From Propionicimonas sp. (GTDB taxonomy: Bacteria > Actinomycetota > Actinomycetes > Propionibacteriales > Propionibacteriaceae): 44,145 nt of DNA. The stretch lies in NCBI GenBank assembly GCA_030158185.1, contig JAOATP010000168.1:1-44145 (forward strand), read 5' to 3'. Position numbers and translations under genes: made by a program. Each line of letters begins with the position of its first letter. The first letter of the stretch is position 1. Under the pieces are notes generated by a model. That model saw only the letters and a list, made by a program, of their open reading frames with translations. It was not told the DNA's origin and searched no databases. This document shows positions 17,514-27,747 of the stretch, one piece after another.

Positions 17514-18065
17514 GTGTCCGACACCTCCGCCGTCTCGCTCGCCCGGCGACCCTGGCAGGAGTGGGTGACGCTCGCAGCCCGCCTGATCCTCGGCGTGACC
17601 ATCCTGGTCGCCGGCCTGCTCAAGGTGACCCGCCTCGACGCGTCCGTGCAGTCGGTGAGGCTCTACCAGATCCTTCCGTGGGACTTCGCCTTCTTCGTCG
17701 GGACCGCGCTGCCGATCCTCGAGGTCATCGTCGGGCTGCTGCTGATCACCGGAACCTTCACCCGCGTCTCCGCCGTCGCCGGCTCGCTCATGATGCTCGC
17801 GTTCATCATCGGCATCGCGTCGGTCTGGGCCCGGGGCATCTCGATCGACTGCGGCTGTTTCGGTGACGGGGGCGCCATCGATGCCAGCCTGACGCAGTAT
17901 CCGCTGGAGATCCTGCGGGACACCGGCCTGCTGCTCACGGGAGTCTGGACGGTGTGGCGCCCCAAGGCGCCGTTCGCCGTCGACAACTGGCTGTTCGCCC
18001 CGATTGACCACACCGACTCCGCACCGGAGCCGATCACAGAAGACGACAAGGAGTCGACCCGATGA
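17514..18065 (+). CDS. MauE/DoxX-family redox membrane protein
   Basis: The 183-residue protein has four predicted membrane helices (about 17-38, 57-79, 84-106 and 130-150). A CxC pair sits in SIDCGCFGDGG (C113, C115) at a membrane edge, the hallmark of MauE-like DoxX members. MauE helps disulfide formation in methylamine dehydrogenase maturation. In actinobacteria MauE-like proteins are often encoded with DsbA-like thioredoxin-fold proteins and probably pass electrons to or from them (inference). The GTG at 17514 is set by the adjacent TATACT. It overlaps the next gene by 4 bases (ATGA). Confidence 0.87.
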   Translation: MSDTSAVSLARRPWQEWVTLAARLILGVTILVAGLLKVTRLDASVQSVRLYQILPWDFAFFVGTALPILEVIVGLLLITGTFTRVSAVAGSLMMLAFIIGIASVWARGISIDCGCFGDGGAIDASLTQYPLEILRDTGLLLTGVWTVWRPKAPFAVDNWLFAPIDHTDSAPEPITEDDKESTR

Positions 18066-18817
18066 GCCAGAGCAACCGCGAGCAGCTGCGCCGCAACCAG
18101 GCGGCGCAGGCCCAGCAGAAGCGGCTCACCCGGATCATCGGCGTCGGGGCTGCCGTCCTCGTCGTCGTGCTGATCGGCGTATTCATCGCCGTGGTGATCC
18201 AGAACCAGGCGCACACCGTCACCGCGTCCTCGGCGACGCCGCCGAACGCCACTGCGTCCAAGGACGCCATCGTCGTGAACCCCGGCAAGGCCACCGCCGG
18301 CGCGCCCGTCGTCGAACTCTTCTTCGACTACCAGTGCCCGGTGTGCAAGCAGTTCGAGGGCATCTACGGCGCCAGCCTGAAGTCGCTGGCCGAGAGCGGC
18401 GCCATCGAGCTGCGCTACCGGAACATGACGTTCCTCGACAACAACTTCAACAACGACGCGTCGCTGCGCGCCGGCATCGGCGCGGCCTGCTCCGACTTCT
18501 CCGGCAAGTACTCCGCCTACCACGAGGAGATCTACGCCAACCAGCCGGCGAACGAGGGTGACGGTTACACCGACGAGGTGCTGCGGGCCACGATTCCCGC
18601 AACCCTCGGCATCACCGGCGCCGACCTGACCAGCTTCCAGTCGTGCTACGACGACCAGACGACCAAGGCCTTCGTCCAGGGCACCAACGATGCCGCGTCC
18701 AAGTCCGGCGTCAACGCGACTCCCAGCTTCCACGTGAACGGCAAGGACCTCTCGCTGCAGACGATCGCCGGTGTGCAGCCGGACGGTCTCGGCGACCTCA
18801 TCAAGCAGAACGCCTGA
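18062..18817 (+). CDS. Membrane-anchored DsbA-like thioredoxin-fold protein (CPVC)
   Basis: The 251-residue protein has a basic N-terminus, one membrane anchor (about residues 24-47) and an extracytoplasmic DsbA-like domain. The active site DYQCPVCKQF has Cys at 92 and 95. The cis-Pro loop is in NATPSFHVNGK near residue 219. It likely oxidises or shuffles disulfides in exported proteins, with the MauE-like protein as membrane redox partner. It is translationally coupled to that gene by an ATGA overlap. Similar proteins are annotated 'thioredoxin domain-containing protein'. Confidence 0.92.
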   Translation: MSQSNREQLRRNQAAQAQQKRLTRIIGVGAAVLVVVLIGVFIAVVIQNQAHTVTASSATPPNATASKDAIVVNPGKATAGAPVVELFFDYQCPVCKQFEGIYGASLKSLAESGAIELRYRNMTFLDNNFNNDASLRAGIGAACSDFSGKYSAYHEEIYANQPANEGDGYTDEVLRATIPATLGITGADLTSFQSCYDDQTTKAFVQGTNDAASKSGVNATPSFHVNGKDLSLQTIAGVQPDGLGDLIKQNA

Positions 18818-18835
18818 GCCGGAGCGACCACAGCG

Positions 18836-19585
18836 ATGCAAGGCCAGAGCCAACGACTGCGGATGCGTGACGCCCAACTGGCGAACCAGCGGGCGGCGCG
18901 GCTCCGACGCATCGTGATCGTCGGCTCCGCAGTGCTGGCGCTGGTGCTGATCGCCGTGATGGTGGTGGTGCTCGTCCAGCAGAAGCCGGCGGCCTCCGCC
19001 CCGTCCGACCTTGCCTACCCGCCGAACGCCACAGCTGCGCGCGACGGCATCGTCATCAACGACAACACCGGCAAGCCGGACGTCGGGCTCTACTTCGACT
19101 ACCAGTGCAGCCACTGCGTGCAGTTCGAGCAGAGCTTCGGTGGAGCACTCGCCCTCCTCGGCCAGACCGGCGAGATCCGGCTGGTGCACCACACCCGGGT
19201 GTTCCTCGACTCCGGCAAGGCGGACGGCCTTTCGCACAGGGCCGCGCTCGCCGCAGCGTGCGCCGACGTCGTGGGGGCCTACGCGCCGTTCCACACGGCG
19301 ATCTTCGAGGCAGCGCCGCAAGGGCCCTACACCGACAAGCTGCTGCTGGAGACCATCCCCGCCCAGCTGGGCATGACGGGCACCGACCTGACGGCTTTCC
19401 GCGCCTGCAACGCCAACCAGAACCTCGCCCCGTTCGTCCAGAACGTCGAGGACGCAGCCATGAAGGCCGGGCTCACCGAGACCCCGCTGTTGACGGTGAA
19501 CGGCAAGGCGGTTCCGGCAGCAACCTTCAACGGCAAGACCGGCGCCGACCTGAAGGCCATCATCGAGGCCGCAGCCAAGGGCTGA
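18836..19585 (+). CDS. Second membrane-anchored DsbA-like protein (CSHC)
   Basis: The 249-residue paralogue of the preceding protein has the same plan: basic N-terminus, anchor at about 25-47, and a thioredoxin-like domain with DYQCSHCVQF (Cys 91 and 94). The shared pre-domain motif PPNAT and a matching C-terminal NVEDAAMKAGLTETPLLTVNGK support duplication. The dipeptide between the cysteines differs (SH instead of PV), which normally shifts redox potential and reactivity, so the two may have different jobs. The gap to the previous gene is 18 bp, so they are one operon. Confidence 0.92.
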   Translation: MQGQSQRLRMRDAQLANQRAARLRRIVIVGSAVLALVLIAVMVVVLVQQKPAASAPSDLAYPPNATAARDGIVINDNTGKPDVGLYFDYQCSHCVQFEQSFGGALALLGQTGEIRLVHHTRVFLDSGKADGLSHRAALAAACADVVGAYAPFHTAIFEAAPQGPYTDKLLLETIPAQLGMTGTDLTAFRACNANQNLAPFVQNVEDAAMKAGLTETPLLTVNGKAVPAATFNGKTGADLKAIIEAAAKG

Positions 19586-19639
19586 CCCTCCTCCCCCCAC
19601 TCCGACTTGTAAGAACGCCGACCATCCTCCGACCATCCT

Positions 19640-19693
19640 CCGACTTGTCAGAACCTCAGGTCGCCATAGCGACCTGAGGTTCTGACAAGTCGG
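19640..19693. repeat. Perfect 25-bp inverted repeat with 4-base loop (family E)
   Basis: Bases 19640-19664 and 19669-19693 are exact reverse complements around CATA. A partial direct copy of the arm end (CCGACTTGTAAGAAC, one change) is at 19602-19616, followed by a CCGACCATCCT duplication. It lies between the DsbA-like gene and valS, both on the plus strand. It could act as a terminator, but there is no T-run and the perfection is greater than terminators need. Confidence 0.85.
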
Positions 19694-19733
19694 TGTAGGG
19701 CGGGCGGATTCAGAGGTTCGCCGGTGCGCTCAT

Positions 19734-19739
19734 TAGGAT
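19734..19739 (+). promoter_or_regulatory. -10 box TAGGAT of valS (leaderless)
   Basis: TAGGAT is followed by 7 bases and the ATG at 19747. Because transcription should start at that ATG, it is preferred over the in-frame ATG at 19738 that overlaps the box. I see no T-box leader. Confidence 0.6.
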
Positions 19740-19746
19740 GCTCACC

Positions 19747-22347
19747 ATGACTGAACTGGCCCAGAACACCACTTTGCCCGCAGCTGCCCCGGCCGCGGGC
19801 GGCGTACCGGAGCGTCCGGTACTGGAGGGCCTCGAGGCCAAGTGGTCGGGCGCGTGGCACGAGAACGACACCTACGCCTTCGTGCGTCCGGAGTCGCGCG
19901 AGCAGGTGTTCAGCATCGACACCCCGCCGCCGACCGTGTCGGGCTCGCTGCACGTCGGCCATGTGTTCAGCTACACCCACACCGACCTGATCGCGCGCTA
20001 CCAGCGCATGAACGGCCTGCACGTGTTCTACCCGATGGGCTGGGACGACAACGGCCTGCCCACCGAACGCCGCGTCCAGAACTTCTACGGCGTGCGCTGC
20101 GACCCGACGCTGCCGTACGACCCCGACTTCACGCCGCCGGCGACCCCCGACCCGAAGCGCCAAGTGCCGATCAGCCGGCGCAACTTCGTCCAGCTCTGCC
20201 ATGAGCTGACGGGCGTCGACGAGCAGGCCTTCGAGAACCTGTGGCGGACGCTGGGACTCAGCGTCGACTGGAAGTCGCTGTACACCACGATCTCCGACGA
20301 GGCGCAGACGGTCGCGCAGCGCGGCTTCCTGCGCAACCTCGCCCGCGGCGAGGCCTACCTGTCCGAGGCGCCGACGCTGTGGGACATCACCTTCCAGACC
20401 GCGGTGGCGCAGGCCGAGCTCGAGGCCCGTGACTACCCCGGCCACTACTACCGGGTCGCCTTCCACGGCGCCGGTGGTGAACCGCTCTACATCGAGACCA
20501 CGCGGCCGGAACTGATCGCGTCCGTCTGTGCCCTGATCGCCCACCCCGACGACGACCGTTACCGCCACCTGTTCGGCACCACCGTCACGTCCCCGATCTT
20601 CGGGGTGGAGATCCCGGTGCTCGCCCACCCGATGGCCGAGCCGGACAAGGGCGCGGGCATCGCGATGTGCTGCACCTTCGGCGACCTGACCGACGTCATC
20701 TGGTGGCGCGAACTTCGCCTGCCGATGCGCACCGTGATCGGACGGGACGGGCGCCTGCACGCAGAGACCCCCGACTGGCTCACGAACGCCGAACCGTACG
20801 CGGAGCTGGCCGGCAAGACCACCTTCGGTGCCCGCGAGGCCATGGTCGGCCTGCTGCGCGCCGCCGGTGACCTGGACGGCGAGCCGAAGCCCACCCAGCG
20901 CATGGCGAACTTCTACGAGAAGGGCGACAAGCCGCTCGAGATCGTCTCCACCCGCCAGTGGTACATCTCCAACGGCGGACGCGACGAGGAGCTCAAGCAG
21001 GAACTGCTGGCCCGTGGCGAGGAGCTCGCCTGGGTGCCCGACCACATGCGCCACCGCTACTCCAACTGGGTCAACGGGCTCAACGGCGACTGGCTGATCA
21101 GCCGCCAGCGGTTCTTCGGCGTGCCCTTCCCGGTCTGGTACACCCTGGACGCCGAGGGCGAGCCCGACTACGCCCACCCGATCACCGCGTCTGAGGCCGA
21201 ACTGCCGGTCGACCCGTCCAGCGAGTGCCCGCCCGGCTTCACCCCCGAGCAGCGCGGCGTGCCGGGCGGCTTCGTCGGCGACCCGGACGTGATGGACACC
21301 TGGGCCACGTCCTCGCTCTCACCGCAGCTGGCCTGCGGCTGGGAGACCGACGAGGAGCTGTGGCGCCTCACGTTCCCGATGGACATGGCCCCGCAGGCCC
21401 ACGACATCATCCGCACCTGGCTGTTCTCCCGCGTCGTGCGCGCCCACTTCGAGCACGGCGTACTGCCGTGGAAGCTGGCCGCGATCTCGGGCTTCGTCGT
21501 CGACCCCGACCGCAAGAAGATGAGCAAGAGCAAGGGCAACGTCGTCGTGCCCACCGACATCCTCGACCGCTTCGGTTCGGACGCCGTCCGCTGGCGCGCA
21601 GCGATGGCCCGTCCCGGCATGGACTCGCCCTTCGACGAGACCCAGATGAAGGTCGGACGCCGCCTGGCGATGAAGATCCTCAACGCCAGCAAGTTCATCC
21701 TCGGCATCGCAGCCGACACGCCAGCGCGCACCCTGCCGACCGAGCCGGTCGACCTCGCGATGCTGGCAGCGCTGGCACAGGTCGTGGAGCACGCGACCGC
21801 AGGCTTCGAGGCCTACGACTACACCACGGCACTCGAGGCTGCGGAGAAGTTCTTCTGGCAGTTCTGCGACGACTACCTGGAACTGGTCAAGGAACGCGCC
21901 TACGCCGGCGACGACAACCCCGGCAGCGACTCGGCCCGCGCGGCACTGCGCGAGGCGCTCGGGGTGCTGCTGCGCCTGTTCGCGCCGTTCCTGCCCTTCG
22001 TCACCGAAGAGGTCTGGTCGTGGTGGCAGCAGGGCTCGATCCACACCGCCGCCTGGCCGAAGTCGTCCGACCTCGCTGCCGGCGACGGGGACCCTGCACT
22101 GCTCGACGACATCGCTGCTGCCCTGATCGGCATCCGCGGGGCCAAGTCGCAGGCGAAGGTGTCGATGAAGACCGAGGCGTCCAGCGCGGTGTTCGCCGGA
22201 CCGGGTGAGGTGCTCAGCCGGCTGTTCGCCGCAGAGGACGACCTGCGCTCGGTGGGCCGGATCACCAGCCCTGTCATCTGGGAGGAGACCTCACTGCCGC
22301 TGGCCGTCACCGTCGAGCTCAAGCCGGCAGAGGCGTCCGCACAGTGA
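19747..22347 (+). CDS. valS: Valine--tRNA ligase
   Basis: The 866-residue class I synthetase charges tRNA-Val. The HIGH motif is HVGH at 69-72 within [20 protein letters not shown], a block typical of actinobacterial ValS. The KMSKS loop is at about 591-595 (KKMSKSKGN). The CP1 editing insertion lies between, with [22 protein letters not shown] near 247. The tRNA anticodon-binding helical domain follows to the C-terminus, and the C-terminal coiled-coil arm is short. The next gene, a lipoprotein, overlaps the stop by 4 bases. Confidence 0.97.
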   Translation: MTELAQNTTLPAAAPAAGGVPERPVLEGLEAKWSGAWHENDTYAFVRPESREQVFSIDTPPPTVSGSLHVGHVFSYTHTDLIARYQRMNGLHVFYPMGWDDNGLPTERRVQNFYGVRCDPTLPYDPDFTPPATPDPKRQVPISRRNFVQLCHELTGVDEQAFENLWRTLGLSVDWKSLYTTISDEAQTVAQRGFLRNLARGEAYLSEAPTLWDITFQTAVAQAELEARDYPGHYYRVAFHGAGGEPLYIETTRPELIASVCALIAHPDDDRYRHLFGTTVTSPIFGVEIPVLAHPMAEPDKGAGIAMCCTFGDLTDVIWWRELRLPMRTVIGRDGRLHAETPDWLTNAEPYAELAGKTTFGAREAMVGLLRAAGDLDGEPKPTQRMANFYEKGDKPLEIVSTRQWYISNGGRDEELKQELLARGEELAWVPDHMRHRYSNWVNGLNGDWLISRQRFFGVPFPVWYTLDAEGEPDYAHPITASEAELPVDPSSECPPGFTPEQRGVPGGFVGDPDVMDTWATSSLSPQLACGWETDEELWRLTFPMDMAPQAHDIIRTWLFSRVVRAHFEHGVLPWKLAAISGFVVDPDRKKMSKSKGNVVVPTDILDRFGSDAVRWRAAMARPGMDSPFDETQMKVGRRLAMKILNASKFILGIAADTPARTLPTEPVDLAMLAALAQVVEHATAGFEAYDYTTALEAAEKFFWQFCDDYLELVKERAYAGDDNPGSDSARAALREALGVLLRLFAPFLPFVTEEVWSWWQQGSIHTAAWPKSSDLAAGDGDPALLDDIAAALIGIRGAKSQAKVSMKTEASSAVFAGPGEVLSRLFAAEDDLRSVGRITSPVIWEETSLPLAVTVELKPAEASAQ

Positions 22348-22805
22348 GGACGGCCGTCTGGATCGCGGCCGTCCTGCTGCTCGCGATCACCGGGTGCTCG
22401 TCGGACGCGCCGCGCGACAGCGCCGGCCAGGTGACGGCCGCGGCAACGACCGACGCCTTCTCCATCAAGGTGGGCGACTGCGTCGGCAAGCTCGACGGCG
22501 ACTCCGCGCAGGAGCTGCCCCTGACGCCCTGCGACAAGGCGCACTTCTGGGAGGCCTACGCCTCGAGCAGGCTCGACGGCACCGACTTCCCGGGGACGTC
22601 GAAGATCAACGACCTGTCCGACGAGGCGTGCAGCGCTGCCTACGAGGGCTTCGTCGGCATCGCCGTTGACGACTCCAGGTACGAGGTCACCTACCTCAGC
22701 CCCACCAAGGAGTCCTGGACCCTTGCCCAGGACCGCGAAGTGGTGTGCCTTGTCGGCAGCTCCAGCGGCAACATCACCGGCTCACTGAAGGGCAAGGCCA
22801 AGTAG
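22344..22805 (+). CDS. Lipoprotein with septum-formation-like domain
   Basis: The 153-residue protein starts with a signal sequence ending in the lipobox LAITGC, so Cys about 18 should be lipidated after export. The mature part has the pattern of the actinobacterial septum-formation domain (PF13845): [36 protein letters not shown] and VVCLVG, four spaced cysteines probably forming two disulfides. The function of this domain is poorly known. The GTG start overlaps the valS stop (GTGA), so the two are coupled; the nearby DsbA-like genes could supply oxidation of the cysteines (inference). Confidence 0.82.
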   Translation: MRTAVWIAAVLLLAITGCSSDAPRDSAGQVTAAATTDAFSIKVGDCVGKLDGDSAQELPLTPCDKAHFWEAYASSRLDGTDFPGTSKINDLSDEACSAAYEGFVGIAVDDSRYEVTYLSPTKESWTLAQDREVVCLVGSSSGNITGSLKGKAK

Positions 22806-22837
22806 CCTTCGCCACCCTCCCCCGCCCGCGACGGCCG

Positions 22838-24529
22838 TCAGAACAAGTCAGCGAGGACCGGGTCTGCCATCTTCAGGACCGCGGCCTTGGCCCCTGCTGC
22901 GTCGGTGGCAGCCCGGGCAGCTGCTGCCATCTGCTGGCACTGGGTCAGAGTGTGCAACCCAAGGGCGGTCCGGACGGCAGGAACCTTGCCGGGCGCCATC
23001 GAGAGGCTTGAGACGCCGAGCCCGGCCAGCACCAAGGCGAGCCCCGGATCGCCACCGGCCTCACCGCACACCCCGATCGGCTTGCCCATCGCCTGACCGC
23101 CCTCGCACGCCAGCGCGACGACGTCGAGCAGCGCCGGCTCCCACGGGTTCAGCAGGTCAGCCAGTTCGCCCTGCATCCGGTCGGCCGCCATCGTGTACTG
23201 CTGCAGGTCGTTGGTACCGAGTGAGGCGAAGTCCACGTGGTAGAGGATCCCGCGGCTGCGGATGGCCGCTGCGGGCACCTCGATCATCACGCCAACCTTC
23301 GGCAGGCCCAACGCGCGCACCTTCTCCGCGAACCAGGTGGCCTCAGCCTGGGTGGCGATCATCGGTGCCATCACCCGGACATCTGCACCAGTCGCCTTGT
23401 ACGCGGCGGCGAGTGCCTCCAACTGAGCATCCATCACGTCGGTGCGGATCATGCCCAGCCGGATTCCGCGGCGACCCAGCGCCGGGTTCTCCTCCGGGCC
23501 CAGGTCGGCGAACTTCAGCGGCTTGTCCGCGCCCGCGTCGAGCGTGCGGACCACGATCCGTCGGGTGCCGAAGGCCTCGAAGACCTCCGTATAGGTGGCC
23601 GTCTGCTCCTCGACGGTCGGCATGGTGTCGCGGTCGAGGAACAGGAACTCGGTGCGGAACAGCCCGACACCCTCCACCGGCTGCTTGGCAGCCTTGCGGG
23701 CGTCGTCGGCGGTACCGATGTTGGCCAGCAGGGCCACCGGGTACCCGTCCTTCGTGGCACCGTTCCCTGTGCCACCCGCGAGGGCGGCCGCACGGCGGCG
23801 CTTGCGCTCCTCGAGCATGGCCGATTCCTCGGCTGTCGGGTTGACCGTGATTTCGCCGACGCCGCCATCGATGGCAACCCTCGTCCCGACCGGCACAGCC
23901 ATGATGCCCACCGCCTGCACCACTGCGGGAATACCCAGCTGGGAAGCGAGGATCGCGGTGTGGCTGGTCGGGCCGCCGGCCTCGGTGATGATGCCGAGAC
24001 ACGTCTCCGTCGTCAGCGTCGCGGTCTCCGCCGGAGCAAGGTCATGCGCCGCGAGGATGGACGGCACGGTGAGCGTCGGCACACCCGGCTCCGGCTTGCC
24101 CAGCAGCCGTGCCACCGCACGATCCCTCACGTCACGCAGGTCGGTGACGCGCTCAGCCATGTAGCCGCCGAGCGCCTCGAACATGACACAGATCTCCTCC
24201 ACGGCGGCAGTGACCGCCGTCGTGGGACCCTTGCCGGCCTTCAACTGGTTCTCGATACCCATCGCCAGCCCCGGGTCGCGCGCCATCATGGCGCCGGCCT
24301 CCAGGATCGGACGGGCATGGTCGCTCGCCTTCGCTGCGCGCGCCTCAAGACCCACGGCGACATCCTCCAGCACCCCACGCACCACGTCCGCTGCCGCTGC
24401 GGCGTCGGTGGTGGGCGCCTCGTCCGTCGGCGCCTTGGGCGCGGGAGTGACAATCACGAGTGGCCCGACGGCTGTTCCGGCGCTGACGCCGATGCCGTGG
24501 AAGGTGGTGTGCAGGACGTCGCCGGTCAT
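22838..24529 (-). CDS. ptsI: PTS enzyme I (phosphoenolpyruvate-protein phosphotransferase)
   Basis: The 563-residue enzyme takes phosphate from PEP and passes it to HPr, starting the sugar phosphotransferase relay. The phosphorylated His is H190 in [11 protein letters not shown]. The PEP-binding TIM barrel follows with [18 protein letters not shown], the LGxxDLxQY block ([15 protein letters not shown]) and VCGEAGGDP. Start: ATG at 24527-24529, 4 bases after the ptsH stop, because the family begins here (a longer frame would run into ptsH). It is in an operon with ptsH. It converges with the lipoprotein gene. Confidence 0.96.
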   Translation of the reverse strand: MTGDVLHTTFHGIGVSAGTAVGPLVIVTPAPKAPTDEAPTTDAAAAADVVRGVLEDVAVGLEARAAKASDHARPILEAGAMMARDPGLAMGIENQLKAGKGPTTAVTAAVEEICVMFEALGGYMAERVTDLRDVRDRAVARLLGKPEPGVPTLTVPSILAAHDLAPAETATLTTETCLGIITEAGGPTSHTAILASQLGIPAVVQAVGIMAVPVGTRVAIDGGVGEITVNPTAEESAMLEERKRRRAAALAGGTGNGATKDGYPVALLANIGTADDARKAAKQPVEGVGLFRTEFLFLDRDTMPTVEEQTATYTEVFEAFGTRRIVVRTLDAGADKPLKFADLGPEENPALGRRGIRLGMIRTDVMDAQLEALAAAYKATGADVRVMAPMIATQAEATWFAEKVRALGLPKVGVMIEVPAAAIRSRGILYHVDFASLGTNDLQQYTMAADRMQGELADLLNPWEPALLDVVALACEGGQAMGKPIGVCGEAGGDPGLALVLAGLGVSSLSMAPGKVPAVRTALGLHTLTQCQQMAAAARAATDAAGAKAAVLKMADPVLADLF

Positions 24530-24533
24530 CGGA

Positions 24534-24803
24534 CTACTCGGCGTCGAGGTCGCGGGACAGCAGTGCGACGAGGGTGTCGAGCGCCTCGTCCGCGCCTTCG
24601 CCGTCGGCCGAGAGGGTGACGGTCTCACCGTTCTTGGCGCCGAGGGCCATGACCATCAGGATGCTGCGGGCGTCGACGGGATTGCCGCCTTCCTTGGCGA
24701 TCGTCACGGGAAGGCCCGTGGCCGTTGCAGCCTGGACGAACAGCGAAGCGGGGCGGGCGTGCAGCCCGACCGAAGATGCAATGCTGACTTGGCGAGTGGC
24801 CAT
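24534..24803 (-). CDS. ptsH: PTS phosphocarrier protein HPr
   Basis: The 89-residue carrier receives phosphate from enzyme I on H15 (GLHARPAS) and hands it to sugar-specific EIIA domains. The regulatory-serine region is present as [11 protein letters not shown] (S47), but no HPr kinase gene is visible in the window. ATG at 24803 with a strong GAAGGAG site; longer in-frame starts upstream are not supported. It is the first gene of ptsH-ptsI. Confidence 0.96.
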   Translation of the reverse strand: MATRQVSIASSVGLHARPASLFVQAATATGLPVTIAKEGGNPVDARSILMVMALGAKNGETVTLSADGEGADEALDTLVALLSRDLDAE

Positions 24804-24855
24804 GGGGAACTCCTTCGTTGGCGTCATTGTCGACCGGGGTTCCACAATGTCATAT

Positions 24856-24896
24856 CAGGAGCGTGGCTGCGACACTCCTGCCCACGGGGTAGGAGT
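24856..24896. promoter_or_regulatory. Two overlapping dyads between clpX and ptsH
   Basis: A 25-bp imperfect dyad (CAGGAG at 24856 to CTCCTG at 24880) overlaps a second one (ACTCCTGCCC at 24874, ACG loop, GGGTAGGAGT to 24896, one mismatch). They can fold into mutually exclusive hairpins. They sit 84 bp beyond the clpX stop and 53 bp before ptsH. The second could be a clpX terminator; the first overlaps where the ptsH promoter should be, and a TATGAC box is at 24848-24853 on the minus strand. Confidence 0.4.
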
Positions 24897-24979
24897 TTTG
24901 ACGATTCAGCCGCAGATCCTTGCCAACGACGAGCGTCAGCGACCGTGCGTGCGGCCGGACGGGAGCCTTCCTGCGAAGG

Positions 24980-26272
24980 TCAGGCGCTCTTCTCGCGACG
25001 TTCGGAACGCGACAGCTGGGCGCGGCTGATCAGCTGCGGCGCAACGCCGTCGCTGACCACGTCTGCGTCGACCAGCACCTGGGCCACCTCGTCGTCGCTG
25101 GGCACGTGGTACATCACGTTCAGCAGGATCTCCTCGAGGATCGAGCGCAGGCCGCGGGCACCGATGCCCCGGCGCAGCGCCATCTCCGCGATGGCCGTGA
25201 TGGCCTCGGGGGTGAACTCCAGGTCGACGCCGTCGAGCTCGAACAGCTTGCGGAACTGCTTGATCAGGGCGTTCTTCGGCTCGACGAGAATGCGCTTCAG
25301 CGATTCCGCGTCCAGCTGCTCGACGGTGGAGATCATGGGCAGACGCCCGATGAACTCCGGGATCAGGCCGAACTTGTGCAGGTCCTCGGGACGGACCTCC
25401 TGGAACGGGTTCATCGAGGTGGGGCGACGTACGGCCGCATCGTTGTTGAAGCCCAGCGGCCGCTTGCCGACGCGGGCGTTGATGATGTCCTCGAGGCCGG
25501 CGAACGCTCCCCCGACGATGAACAGGATGTTCGTGGTGTCGATCTGGATGAACTCCTGGTGCGGGTGCTTGCGTCCACCCTGCGGCGGCACGGAGGCCGT
25601 GGTGCCTTCCAGGATCTTCAGCAGTGCCTGCTGCACGCCCTCGCCAGAGACGTCACGCGTGATCGAGGGGTTCTCGCTCTTGCGGGCGACCTTGTCGATC
25701 TCGTCGATGTAGATGATGCCGGTCTCGGCCTTCTTGACGTCGTAGTCGGCGGCCTGGATCAGCTTGAGCAGGATGTTCTCGACGTCCTCGCCGACGTAGC
25801 CCGCCTCGGTGAGCGCCGTGGCGTCGGCCATCGCGAACGGCACGTTGAGCATCCGGGCCAGCGTCTGGGCCAGGTACGTCTTGCCGCAGCCGGTCGGGCC
25901 GATGAGCAGGATGTTGGACTTGCCCAGCTCGACGATCTCCTCCTCGGCCGCGCGACGCGCCGGGGTGACGGCCTGAGCCTGGACCCGCTTGTAATGGTTG
26001 TAGACGGCCACCGACAGCGCCTTCTTGGCGGTGTCCTGCCCGATCACGTAGGAGTCGAGGAAGGCGCAGATCTCCTGCGGCTTGGGGAGGTCGTCCAGGA
26101 GGCTGACGTCCGGCCCCTCGGAGAACTCCTCCTCGATGATCTCGTTGCACAGGTCGATGCACTCGTCGCAGATGTAGACGCCGGGGCCGGCGATGAGCTT
26201 CTTGACCTGCTTCTGGCTCTTTCCGCAGAAGGAGCACTTCAGCAGATCCGAGGTCTCGCCGATGCGTGCCAC
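24980..26272 (-). CDS. clpX: ATP-dependent Clp protease ATPase subunit ClpX
   Basis: The 430-residue AAA+ unfoldase feeds proteins to ClpP1P2. The N-terminal zinc domain has C13, C16, C35 and C38 ([20 protein letters not shown]). Walker A is GPTGCGKT at about 125-132, the pore loop GYVG follows, and Walker B is IIYIDEID. I use GTG at 26272 because the standard sequence [13 protein letters not shown] begins there with GGAAGGA upstream; a GTG at 26299 would add 9 unlikely residues. It lies downstream of clpP1-clpP2 with a 75-bp gap. Confidence 0.97.
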   Translation of the reverse strand: MARIGETSDLLKCSFCGKSQKQVKKLIAGPGVYICDECIDLCNEIIEEEFSEGPDVSLLDDLPKPQEICAFLDSYVIGQDTAKKALSVAVYNHYKRVQAQAVTPARRAAEEEIVELGKSNILLIGPTGCGKTYLAQTLARMLNVPFAMADATALTEAGYVGEDVENILLKLIQAADYDVKKAETGIIYIDEIDKVARKSENPSITRDVSGEGVQQALLKILEGTTASVPPQGGRKHPHQEFIQIDTTNILFIVGGAFAGLEDIINARVGKRPLGFNNDAAVRRPTSMNPFQEVRPEDLHKFGLIPEFIGRLPMISTVEQLDAESLKRILVEPKNALIKQFRKLFELDGVDLEFTPEAITAIAEMALRRGIGARGLRSILEEILLNVMYHVPSDDEVAQVLVDADVVSDGVAPQLISRAQLSRSERREKSA

Positions 26273-26347
26273 GTTGCCCAATCCTTCCGTATTGACCACA
26301 ACAGTAACCCGGCCTGCCCGGTGGAACCGGGATGGCCGGGGGTCGAA

Positions 26348-27007
<660 letters not shown>

Positions 27008-27015
27008 CAGGTTCC

Positions 27016-27648
27016 TCACTGGTTCGGGGCGTCGGCGGTCTTGATCTGCGAGGCCCGCTCGTAGACGTGGTCGATGAAGCCGTAGGCGAGGGCGGCCTCT
27101 GCGGTGAACCAGCGGTCGCGGTCGGAGTCCTTCTCGATCTGTTCGACGGTCTGGCCGGTGTGCTCGGCGATCAGGCCCGACATCGTCTTCTTGATGTGCA
27201 GGGACTGCTCTGCCTGGATGCGGATGTCGGAGGCTGTGCCGCCGAGACCGCCGGACGGCTGGTGCATCATGATGCGGCTGTGCGGCAGCGCGAAGCGCTT
27301 GCCCTTCTGGCCCGCGGAGAGCAGGAACTGCCCCATCGAGGCAGCAAGGCCCATAGCCACGGTCGCGACGTCGTTGGAGATCCACTGCATGGTGTCGAAG
27401 ATCGCCATGCCGGAGTCGACGGAGCCGCCGGGGCTGTTGATGTAGAGGAAGATGTCGCGGTTGGGGTCCTCGGCGTTCAGCAGCAGCATCTGCGCGCAGA
27501 TCGCGTTCGCGTTCTCGTCGCGCACCTCGGAACCGAGGAAGATGATGCGGTTGGCCAGCAAGGACTGGTAGACCGAATCGGTCATGCCCATGGGGCCGGC
27601 GCCTGCGGCCATGGACAGGCCGCGCTCGATGGCTCGATGTTCGTTCAC
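27016..27648 (-). CDS. clpP1: ATP-dependent Clp protease proteolytic subunit ClpP1
   Basis: The 210-residue peptidase has S104 ([11 protein letters not shown]), H129 ([13 protein letters not shown]) and D178 ([12 protein letters not shown]). The GTG at 27646-27648 is chosen because TAGGTT lies 7 bases before it, indicating a leaderless message. Downstream methionines at about residues 13, 20 and 22 are alternatives, and ClpP propeptides are cut off in any case. It is first gene of clpP1-clpP2(-clpX). The neighbouring trigger factor gene is 2 kb upstream with a GNAT and a DUF559 gene inserted between, whereas the order tig-clpP1-clpP2-clpX is usually tight. Confidence 0.94.
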   Translation of the reverse strand: MNEHRAIERGLSMAAGAGPMGMTDSVYQSLLANRIIFLGSEVRDENANAICAQMLLLNAEDPNRDIFLYINSPGGSVDSGMAIFDTMQWISNDVATVAMGLAASMGQFLLSAGQKGKRFALPHSRIMMHQPSGGLGGTASDIRIQAEQSLHIKKTMSGLIAEHTGQTVEQIEKDSDRDRWFTAEAALAYGFIDHVYERASQIKTADAPNQ

Positions 27649-27655
27649 GATTGCG

Positions 27656-27661
27656 AACCTA
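27656..27661 (-). promoter_or_regulatory. -10 box TAGGTT of clpP1 (leaderless)
   Basis: On the minus strand TAGGTT ends 7 bases before the GTG at 27648. No ClgR-type operator was recognised by eye. Confidence 0.55.
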
Positions 27662-27747
27662 CCCGGTGGCACCGACGAAACGGTCGAGTTGGACGCCCTG
27701 TTCGCTGACGGCGCACCGCGCCGGCCAGCGGCCCGGGGCATCCCACC

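Noticed and set aside
19586-19746. Possible T-box leader before valS
   Set aside because: No specifier loop, T-box sequence or antiterminator can be recognised, and the promoter box lies directly before the ATG.
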